DNA of 64,000 nt, taken from positions 19,363-83,362 of the forward strand of contig NZ_FOFO01000014.1 in the NCBI RefSeq assembly GCF_900110965.1. The letters run 5' to 3'. This document shows, piece by piece, positions 57,548-64,000 of this stretch. Within the stretch, counting starts at the first letter, position 1. The number at the start of each line of letters is the position of its first letter. The translations under genes and the position numbers were made by a program. The notes under the pieces were generated by a model. That model was not told where the DNA came from. It ran no database searches and saw nothing but the letters and a program-made list of their open reading frames with translations. The DNA is from Ectothiorhodospira magna. GTDB lineage: Bacteria; Pseudomonadota; Gammaproteobacteria; Ectothiorhodospirales; Ectothiorhodospiraceae.

Positions 57548-60500
57548 ATGGCAGGTCCCGAATATACGGATGTCGAAAAGCCCTTCACCGACCAGTTGGT
57601 GGGGCAGGGCTGGGCGTTTCTGGCCGGCTCGGTGGACGATCCCGCCGTGACCCACCGGGACAGCTTCGCCCAGGTGGTGATGGAACCGCTGCTGCGGGAG
57701 CAGTTGCGCGCCATCAACCTGCGTGACGGCGAGCCTTGGCTTGATGAGGGGCGATTGGATCAGGCCGTGGCGGCCATCACCCGGCTCCCCGCCAGCAAGG
57801 TGCTGGAGGCGAATCAGCAGGCCACCGATCTGCTGCTCAATGGTCTGTCGGTGGAGGGCCTGGAAGGGTGGGACGGGGGCCGTGGCCAGACGCTGCGATA
57901 CATCGACTGGGATGAACCTGCCAACAACGTCTTCACCGTGGTCAACCAGTTCAAGGTGAAGTGCCCGCCCGGCCACGATGGCGCCAAGGGCCACGTGATC
58001 CCCGACCTGGTGCTGTTCGTCAACGGCATCCCGCTGGTGGTGGTGGAGTGCAAGAGTCGCAGTGTGCCGGAGGGGATCAGTCAGGCGGTGGACCAGTTGC
58101 GCCGTTACCATGATCAGCGCTGGCTGGACGGAGAAGTGGGGGAGCACGAGGGGGCACCTGCCCTGTTTGCCACCACCCAGTGCCTGGTGGCCAGCAACTT
58201 CGACGATGCCAGGGTGGGCACCGTCGGCGCCCGCTTTGCCCATTACCTGAGCTGGAAGACGGTGGCACCCCGGCGCGAAGCGGAGGTGGTCCTGGATTTG
58301 GGCGTGGCGGATCTTTCCGCCCAGCAACGCCTGATCGCCGGGATGCTGACCCGGGCCAACCTGCTGGATATCGTGCGCCATTACACCCTGTTCATGAACC
58401 TGGGCGGCCAGACCATCAAGCTGGTCTGCCGCTACCAGCAGTTCCGTGGGGTGACCCGGGCCGTGGAGCGGCTGAAACAGGGCAAGACCCGGCGACAGGA
58501 TGGAGAAGCGGATCGCCGTGGCGGCATCGTCTGGCACACCCAGGGCAGCGGCAAGAGCCTGTCCATGGTATTCCTGGTCCGTAAGCTACGCACCGACCCC
58601 GCCCTGCGCCGCTTCAAGGTGGTGGTGATCACCGACCGCAAGGATTTGCAGACCCAGCTTGCCGATACCGCCCGACTCACCGGCGAGAGCGTGGAAAAAG
58701 CAGGCAACACCGCCGAACTCAAGACACTGCTGGCCCGGGATGGCCCCGGTCTGGTGTTTGGCACCATTCAGAAATACCGCGACCCGGATGCCGAAGGGGA
58801 GGGCGATGCCTATGAGATCCCCGAGGGCAGGGGGCTGGACTGGGCGCACCGGGATGTGGCCGAGCCCGACCTCTTGAGCGGCAACCGCACCCCGAAGAAA
58901 CCCGCCCTGAGCGCGCCCTTCGAGGTGCTCAACACCAGCGAGGACATCCTGATCCTGGTGGACGAGGCCCACCGCACCCAGGCCGGCGACCTGCACGCCA
59001 ACATGATGCGCGCCCTGCCCAACGCGGCCCGCATCGGCTTCACCGGCACGCCCATCATCATGGGCGACAAGAAACGCACCCACGACATCTTCGGCGAATA
59101 CATCGACCGCTACACCATTCAGGAGGCGGAGCAGGACGGCGCCACCGTGCCCATCCTCTATGAGGGACGCACCGCCAAGGGGGCGATCAAGGACGGCGCC
59201 AGCCTGGATGGCCTGTTCGAGGACCTGTTTCGGGACCATAGCCCGGAAGAACTGGAGGCGATCAAGAAGAAGTACGCCACCAAGGGACAGATCTTCGAGG
59301 CACCACAACTGATCCGGGAAAAGGCCCAGGACATCCTGCGTCACTACGTCACCCATATCCTGCCCAACGGCTACAAGGCCCAGCTGGTGGCCTACAGCCG
59401 CCGCGCCGCGTTGCGCTACGTTGAAGCCCTGGAGACGGCCCGCGCCGAACTGCTGGAAGAAGCCCTGGCCCTCTCCCCCGAGGACAAGGCGCTGGATGAC
59501 ACCCAACTGCTCACGCGGCCACCACGGGTGAAGGCGGCGATCCAGTCCTGGCGCCATCGTCAGGTGCTGCGCCAGTTGGCCTTCGCCGTGGTGTTCAGCA
59601 GCGGCAACAACGATGACCCCGCCTGGGCCAGGTGGAGCGACCGGGCCGCCGTCGAGCGCCATATCCAGCGTTTCAAGAAGCCCCTGCCGCCGCTGGACGG
59701 CACGCCGCCCACCGATGCCTCCCGGTACGATCCGCTGGCCTTCTTGATCGTCAAGAGCATGTTGCTCACCGGTTTCGATGCCCCCATCGAGGGGGTGATG
59801 TACCTGGACCGGTCCCTGCGGGAGGCGGAGTTGCTGCAGGCCATTGCCCGGGTCAACCGCACCGGCCATGGCAAGACCCACGGCATCGTGGTGGACTACT
59901 TTGGCGTGGCCAACCACCTCAAGGAGGCCCTGGCCGCCTACAGCGAGGAGGACATCGAGGGTGCCCTGCGGAGCCTCAAGGACGAAATTCCCCTGCTGCG
60001 GGACCGCCATCTGCGGGTGATTGATGTGCTGCGCGGGCAGGGGGTGGATGACCTGGACGACACCGAGGAAGCGGTGCAGGCGCTGGCGGATGAGCGGGTA
60101 CGGGCCGAGTTCGTGGTCAAGCTCAAGGCGTTCAGCCGGGGGCTGGACGATGTGCTGCCGCGCCCGGAAGGGCTGGCCTTCGTCAACGACGCCAAACGGT
60201 TGGCCTATATCCACGCCCTGGCGCGCAATCGTTACAAGGACACCCCGGAACTGGGCCAGGATATCGGCAACAAGGTGCGCCGGCTGATTGATGATTATGT
60301 GATCTCCCTGGGCATCGACCCACGCATCCCGCCGGTACAACTCACCGATGCCGAGTTCGATGCCCACCTGGGCCGCCAGGTGGGGGATCGTGCCAAGGCA
60401 TCGGAGATGGCCCATGCGGTGCGCGCCCACGTGCGCAAGCACATGGACGAGGACCCGGTGAAGTATGGGCGCCTCAGCGAGCGCCTGGAGGCACTGCTTC

Positions 60501-60913
60501 AGCAGCTGGATGGCCAGTGGGCCGAACAAGTGGCTGCCCTGGAGGGGCTGATCCATCAGCTGCGGGAGGGTGCCGTCATCGACGGCGAGGCGATCCCGGA
60601 CATGCCCACCCATGCCGAGCCCTTCTGGCGGGAACTGGTGGCCAGTAGCGGCCTGACACCGGAGTCCCTGGACGCGGCCCAGGCCAACAGGCTGCTGGAA
60701 GCCACCGAGGAACTGGTGGCCCGGATCCAGCAGGACATCACCATCCCCGACTTCTGGAAGCCCTCGCACATTCCGGATCAGGAAGCCCTGCGTCAGCACC
60801 TGTTCACCACGCTGATGATCCGGCGGCTGGTTCCCTTCGACCGTGCCAGCGAGGTGTCGCAGCGGTTGCTGGACCTGGCCCGGAGCAATCACGACAGGCT
60901 GGTGAGCGCATGA
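57548..60913 (+). CDS. hsdR: Type I restriction endonuclease subunit HsdR
   Basis: ATP-dependent translocase/endonuclease subunit. The 1121-aa protein has an N-terminal PD-(D/E)xK nuclease (Asp153 in IPDLVLF, Glu167 and Lys169 in VVVECKS). The SF2 helicase motor has Walker A TQGSGKS (Lys336), DEAH at Asp472 and GFTGTP. A second RecA fold carries SMLLTGFDAP and a helical C-terminal part binds HsdM/S. ATG at 57548 has GGAG upstream. It is separated from hsdMS by the DUF262 gene and the toxin-antitoxin pair, and overlaps the peptidase gene by 4 bp. Confidence 0.95.
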   Translation: MAGPEYTDVEKPFTDQLVGQGWAFLAGSVDDPAVTHRDSFAQVVMEPLLREQLRAINLRDGEPWLDEGRLDQAVAAITRLPASKVLEANQQATDLLLNGLSVEGLEGWDGGRGQTLRYIDWDEPANNVFTVVNQFKVKCPPGHDGAKGHVIPDLVLFVNGIPLVVVECKSRSVPEGISQAVDQLRRYHDQRWLDGEVGEHEGAPALFATTQCLVASNFDDARVGTVGARFAHYLSWKTVAPRREAEVVLDLGVADLSAQQRLIAGMLTRANLLDIVRHYTLFMNLGGQTIKLVCRYQQFRGVTRAVERLKQGKTRRQDGEADRRGGIVWHTQGSGKSLSMVFLVRKLRTDPALRRFKVVVITDRKDLQTQLADTARLTGESVEKAGNTAELKTLLARDGPGLVFGTIQKYRDPDAEGEGDAYEIPEGRGLDWAHRDVAEPDLLSGNRTPKKPALSAPFEVLNTSEDILILVDEAHRTQAGDLHANMMRALPNAARIGFTGTPIIMGDKKRTHDIFGEYIDRYTIQEAEQDGATVPILYEGRTAKGAIKDGASLDGLFEDLFRDHSPEELEAIKKKYATKGQIFEAPQLIREKAQDILRHYVTHILPNGYKAQLVAYSRRAALRYVEALETARAELLEEALALSPEDKALDDTQLLTRPPRVKAAIQSWRHRQVLRQLAFAVVFSSGNNDDPAWARWSDRAAVERHIQRFKKPLPPLDGTPPTDASRYDPLAFLIVKSMLLTGFDAPIEGVMYLDRSLREAELLQAIARVNRTGHGKTHGIVVDYFGVANHLKEALAAYSEEDIEGALRSLKDEIPLLRDRHLRVIDVLRGQGVDDLDDTEEAVQALADERVRAEFVVKLKAFSRGLDDVLPRPEGLAFVNDAKRLAYIHALARNRYKDTPELGQDIGNKVRRLIDDYVISLGIDPRIPPVQLTDAEFDAHLGRQVGDRAKASEMAHAVRAHVRKHMDEDPVKYGRLSERLEALLQQLDGQWAEQVAALEGLIHQLREGAVIDGEAIPDMPTHAEPFWRELVASSGLTPESLDAAQANRLLEATEELVARIQQDITIPDFWKPSHIPDQEALRQHLFTTLMIRRLVPFDRASEVSQRLLDLARSNHDRLVSA

Positions 60914-61611
60914 CCCAGCTGGCTGTGGATGATCTCACCCTTGAGGTGCGCGAAAGCGCACGCCGCAAGACCCTGGAGATCACCGTGGACCGGGGGGGCG
61001 AGCTGATCATTTCGGCGCCTTCGGGCACCGATGAGCAGCATCTGCGGGATTTTGTGGTGGAAAAGCGGCTGTGGATCTACCGCAAGCTGGCGGAAAAGGC
61101 CGAGTGCCGGCGTCCATTGCCGCAAAAGCAATACGTCAACGGCGAGGGGTTTTTGTACCTGGGCCGCAGTTACCGACTCAAGCGGGTATCCGAGGATGCC
61201 CAGGATGCCCCGCTCAAACTGGTGGCGGGGCGTTTCCGGTTGCGCGAGGATGCCCTGCCCAATGCCCGGGAACACTTCATCCGCTGGTACAGCGCCCGCG
61301 CCACGGACTGGCTGACCGCCAGGGTGAAGGCGCAGGCCCGGCCCATGGGGGTGGAGCCGGCGGGCGTGAAGGTCCAGGACCTGGGCTATCGCTGGGGCTC
61401 CTGCGGCAAGGGAAACCGGGTCTATTTCCACTGGAAGACCATCCTGCTGCCCCGCCCCATCGCCGAGTATGTGGTGGTGCATGAACTGGTTCACCTGCAC
61501 GAACCCCATCACACCCCTGGGTTCTGGCGGCGCCTGGAGCGGGCCATGCCGGACTATGAACAGCGCAAGGGCTGGCTGGCCCGGCATGGGATCGAGGTGG
61601 AGGGGATTTAA
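60910..61611 (+). CDS. YgjP-type metallopeptidase (SprT-like, DUF45)
   Basis: A 233-aa zinc-metallopeptidase-like protein. The zinc motif is [16 protein letters not shown] (His191-Glu192, His195, probable third ligand His201). It is preceded by the family segment [15 protein letters not shown]. YgjP-type proteins often sit next to HsdR in type I RM loci; the role is not established, but proteolytic processing or control of the restriction complex has been suggested. It starts within the hsdR stop (ATGA) and ends overlapping the convergent chemoreceptor gene. Confidence 0.88.
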   Translation: MTQLAVDDLTLEVRESARRKTLEITVDRGGELIISAPSGTDEQHLRDFVVEKRLWIYRKLAEKAECRRPLPQKQYVNGEGFLYLGRSYRLKRVSEDAQDAPLKLVAGRFRLREDALPNAREHFIRWYSARATDWLTARVKAQARPMGVEPAGVKVQDLGYRWGSCGKGNRVYFHWKTILLPRPIAEYVVVHELVHLHEPHHTPGFWRRLERAMPDYEQRKGWLARHGIEVEGI

Positions 61612-63557
61612 ATTTTAAATCGGCCAATCAAAGTGTTAAGGGACTCAGCGCGCTCGGCCAGACCCTTGCTGACTTGCTGGGTGTTCTGCATGGCATCCAG
61701 GGCTTCGGCGACCAGATTATTAATCCGCGCCAAATTGGCACTGATTTCTTCCGCCACCTGGCTTTGCTGATGTGCTGCTGAAGCAATCTGCACCCCCCAC
61801 TCGCTCACCTGATTGACACTAGAATCGATCTGTTCCAGCGAATTGCCTGCCTCTTGTGCGCGTTCAGCACAACGGCTCGCCTGTTCAGCGCCGGCCTCAA
61901 TCGCAGTGGAGACATCATTGGCTGCCTGCTGTACTGCCTGAATCATCTGCTGAATTTCACCGGTCGACCTCTGGGTTCTACTGGCGAGTTGACGCACTTC
62001 GTCAGCCACGACAGCAAAACCGCGCCCATGATCCCCTGCCCGAGCCGCTTCGATAGCAGCATTCAAGGCCAAAAGGTTGGTTTGCTCAGCAATATTCTCA
62101 ATGGTGGTAATGACCTCACCGATATTGCTACTGCCTTCTTCCAATCGACCCAAGGTGGTCTTCAGGGCCGACATTTCCCTTGCCAGACGATCAATTGCCT
62201 GAACCGTCGAGGTGACCACACCCACACCTTCCCGTGTTGACGCCTGGGCTTGATTGGCCGCTTCCTGGGTTGATGCCGCTTGCGAAGCCACCTCGGTGGC
62301 CGATGCTGCCATTTGTGTACTGGCTGACGCCACTTGATTGACCTCCTGGGTCTGCTCAAATGCCATCTTTTGACTCGTTTGACTCTGACTGACCAGTTGA
62401 CCGGTTGCCGAAGACAGATCGGTGGTTGTCTGCGCCACTTCCTGCAACACCTGACGCAAAGTGGCCGTATAGCCGTTGAATGCTGAAAACAGTTGCTGTA
62501 ACTCGTCCTGATATTTGCCGGTATCCAGTTGCAGTGTCAGATCATTCTGGTGACGCCCCAAACGCTCCACATTAGCCACAATCAAGCGCACGATGTTTTG
62601 CCGTACCATCCAGGCTACACTCAGCCCCATCACGATAATCAATACCACCAAAAGACCAATCATCAACCAGCTGAAATGGACCATCTGCTCCACGCTGGAC
62701 AGTACAGTTTCCGGGTCTTCACCAAAGATATGCACTCCAATCAAACGCCCTTGATCATCATGCACTTTATAAACAGAAGCAAACCAGTCTTCATTCAGTA
62801 AAAAGCCATGATGCATCAGGGCATCCAGATCCAGCTGCCGTGCAAAATCAAGGGCAGTGGAACCAAACCAACTGTCATTGGCCACCAGAAAGTCACCAAT
62901 GACCGTATTTCTTGCCACACCCGGTGCAATATCGGTGATATCTGCCGGCAGAAGAAAAATATAGCGACGGCCCTCGGCTTCAAATCCTTGGCGTATGCCA
63001 TCAAAACCCATGGCAATTTCAAAAGCTCCCCGATACTCCCCATCGACACGAATAGGCGCCAGGGCACGAATTGTCAGCCCGGAACGCCCCACTTCAGTGG
63101 CATCTGTAAACGGAGACTGCTCACGCAACATACGATTGACACTGGGGCGAAAAGTAATGTCATCATCGTAAAAGTCTCGTGACCAGCTTCTCAGCCAGGT
63201 GCGCCCATCTGCGGTGTGAATATGGGTGTTGACGGTACCGGCCTGCAATTCGTCAAACAAGCGCTGGCGTAAATGGTTGGCCCGACGATGGGCCAGATCC
63301 CGATCATCGGATTCCAATGCGTTGATGTATATGGGGCTGCTGGAAAGTGTCATCGCCAAACCAAGGGCCAGGTCTTTTTTGGCCTGTAGCCGTTCCTGAA
63401 AAATGAGATTAAACGCTTCGGAACGCTCCGCTACCGCCTGATCCGCCATTTGTCCGCGAAGATGGGTGACATATATCAGGCTGATGGCCAGCAAAAACAA
63501 ACCTATAATACTGATATTTAAAACCAGGCGCTGTTGCAGGGATAGATTTTTAAACAT
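61608..63557 (-). CDS. Methyl-accepting chemotaxis protein with periplasmic sensor
   Basis: A 649-aa transmembrane chemoreceptor. The first helix (about residues 10-32) is followed by a large periplasmic dCache-like sensor (about 40-290), a second helix ([20 protein letters not shown]) and a HAMP domain. The cytoplasmic signalling hairpin tip is [18 protein letters not shown] then [18 protein letters not shown] at 63557 has AGGAC upstream; an extended frame reaches 63620 without support. It is AT-richer than the RM genes next to it. Its ligand is unknown. Confidence 0.93.
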   Translation of the reverse strand: MFKNLSLQQRLVLNISIIGLFLLAISLIYVTHLRGQMADQAVAERSEAFNLIFQERLQAKKDLALGLAMTLSSSPIYINALESDDRDLAHRRANHLRQRLFDELQAGTVNTHIHTADGRTWLRSWSRDFYDDDITFRPSVNRMLREQSPFTDATEVGRSGLTIRALAPIRVDGEYRGAFEIAMGFDGIRQGFEAEGRRYIFLLPADITDIAPGVARNTVIGDFLVANDSWFGSTALDFARQLDLDALMHHGFLLNEDWFASVYKVHDDQGRLIGVHIFGEDPETVLSSVEQMVHFSWLMIGLLVVLIIVMGLSVAWMVRQNIVRLIVANVERLGRHQNDLTLQLDTGKYQDELQQLFSAFNGYTATLRQVLQEVAQTTTDLSSATGQLVSQSQTSQKMAFEQTQEVNQVASASTQMAASATEVASQAASTQEAANQAQASTREGVGVVTSTVQAIDRLAREMSALKTTLGRLEEGSSNIGEVITTIENIAEQTNLLALNAAIEAARAGDHGRGFAVVADEVRQLASRTQRSTGEIQQMIQAVQQAANDVSTAIEAGAEQASRCAERAQEAGNSLEQIDSSVNQVSEWGVQIASAAHQQSQVAEEISANLARINNLVAEALDAMQNTQQVSKGLAERAESLNTLIGRFKI

Positions 63558-63600
63558 CGTAAAAGTCCTGTTTTTAAATGAAGTCGGCTGGCTGCTTTGC

Positions 63601-63819
63601 ATGATGGCCACCACGCTCACCTGGGTGTACGGCCAGCACCTGGAAAAGGCGCCACCACGCCGTTACGCTACCCAGGAACGGTCCGAATATGCGTTCGCCG
63701 ACCTGCGCCGTGCCTTGGCGCGTGATCTCAGTAACGAGGGTTTTGGTATCCGTTGCCCGGATTCGCCAAAATCACCACAAAATACCCTGATCTCACGGCT
63801 ACTGGCGCTCGCAGCGTGA
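63601..63819 (+). CDS. Unrecognised short open frame
   Basis: A 72-aa frame in the gap between the chemoreceptor and the YoeB-like toxin. It reads as a basic helical peptide ([36 protein letters not shown]). No ribosome site is visible, and the stretch is more GC-rich than the chemoreceptor gene beside it. It may be the tail of a decayed gene rather than an active one. I do not recognise it. Confidence 0.25.
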   Translation: MMATTLTWVYGQHLEKAPPRRYATQERSEYAFADLRRALARDLSNEGFGIRCPDSPKSPQNTLISRLLALAA

Positions 63820-63846
63820 GGGAAATTCGGAAACTTCAGCCAAACG

Positions 63847-64000
63847 TTAAAGCTGGTCATAGTGCCCGCCGATGGCGAATATGTAAATGGACTTCTCGTC
63901 AAATTGATATATAAGCCGATCTTTCTGCGAAATCCGTTTTGACCAGAGGCCAGTAAGGTTGTGCTTAAGTTGCTCGGGCTTACCCAGCCCCGATGACGGA
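63847..64000 (-). CDS. Txe/YoeB-family toxin, partial (5' end beyond window)
   Basis: The last 50 codons of a RelE-superfamily mRNA interferase run off the right edge. The ending SGLGKPEQLKHNLTGLWSKR, then RLIYQF and IFAIGGHYDQL, is the hallmark YoeB/Txe C-terminus, including the Gly-Lys-Pro-Glu turn, the LWS-R-I segment and the GHY end with the catalytic His and Tyr. The antitoxin (YefM type) would be expected upstream, outside the window. Confidence 0.85.
   Translation of the reverse strand, partial: PSSGLGKPEQLKHNLTGLWSKRISQKDRLIYQFDEKSIYIFAIGGHYDQL

Noticed and set aside
51054..60892. Long antisense frames across hsdM (578 codons), the DUF262 gene and hsdR (768 codons).
   Set aside because: They lie opposite intact, recognisable genes, have no ribosome sites and show the same shadow composition.

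Overview
The window looks like chromosome from a GC-rich gammaproteobacterium, most likely a phototrophic purple sulfur bacterium of the Ectothiorhodospiraceae type. I infer this from the house-keeping gene set (gltBD, spoT, gmk, rpoZ, metK, cysD-cysNC) combined with a BciB-type divinyl-chlorophyllide 8-vinyl reductase at the end of a cytochrome c maturation operon. The genus cannot be fixed from the sequence alone.

Layout. 0-1.6 kb: the right-hand boundary of an integrated element, with a tyrosine recombinase and a 48-bp 3' fragment of a CAU-anticodon tRNA gene. 1.6-5.1 kb: MFS transporter, SohB-type membrane protease and an alpha/beta-hydrolase-fold protein, all on the minus strand. 5.3-10.2 kb: a DUF4399 exported protein, fructose-1,6-bisphosphatase, then gmk-rpoZ-spoT. 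10.2-12.3 kb: a small unknown protein, a 112-bp transposon-end relic, a Tat-exported DsbA-like protein and a glutathione peroxidase. 12.3-18.9 kb: gltBD with a terminator and an NtrC-like site upstream. 18.9-22.4 kb: a large MscK-type mechanosensitive channel. 22.5-32.1 kb: cytochrome c maturation genes split into two divergent units, ccmEFGHI-bciB (minus) and cheV-ccmABCD (plus). Between them lie an FNR-like box and a nested palindromic element. 32.2-34.1 kb: a REC-TPR regulator and a minimal histidine kinase. 34.1-39.5 kb: an accessory Hsp70 operon (801-aa TPR protein, J-like, GrpE-like, Hsp70, zinc ribbon). 39.6-41.5 kb: metK, whose start codon abuts the end of a decayed IS607-type element. 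41.6-46.3 kb: cysD-cysNC sulfate activation and a divergent SLC13/RCK permease. 46.5-50.9 kb: a PhnD-type hybrid sensor kinase and a small membrane protein. 51.1-61.6 kb: a type I restriction-modification operon carrying an embedded DUF262/DUF1524 protein, a Phd/PIN toxin-antitoxin pair and a YgjP-type metallopeptidase. 61.6-64 kb: a chemoreceptor, an unrecognised short frame and the 3' end of a YoeB/Txe-type toxin gene.

How it works together. Most of the window is ordinary metabolism: nitrogen assimilation, sulfate activation to PAPS, S-adenosylmethionine synthesis, gluconeogenesis/Calvin cycle, stringent response and cytochrome c assembly. Four signalling proteins (CheV, REC-TPR, two kinases) and an MCP are interspersed. 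The accessory parts are the boundary element, the IS607 relics, the Hsp70 operon and the defence block at 51-61.6 kb. The best candidates for under-described biology are the Hsp70/J-like/GrpE-like/TPR operon, the composite type I RM island, and the repeated transposon-end block that sits directly before two unrelated start codons.
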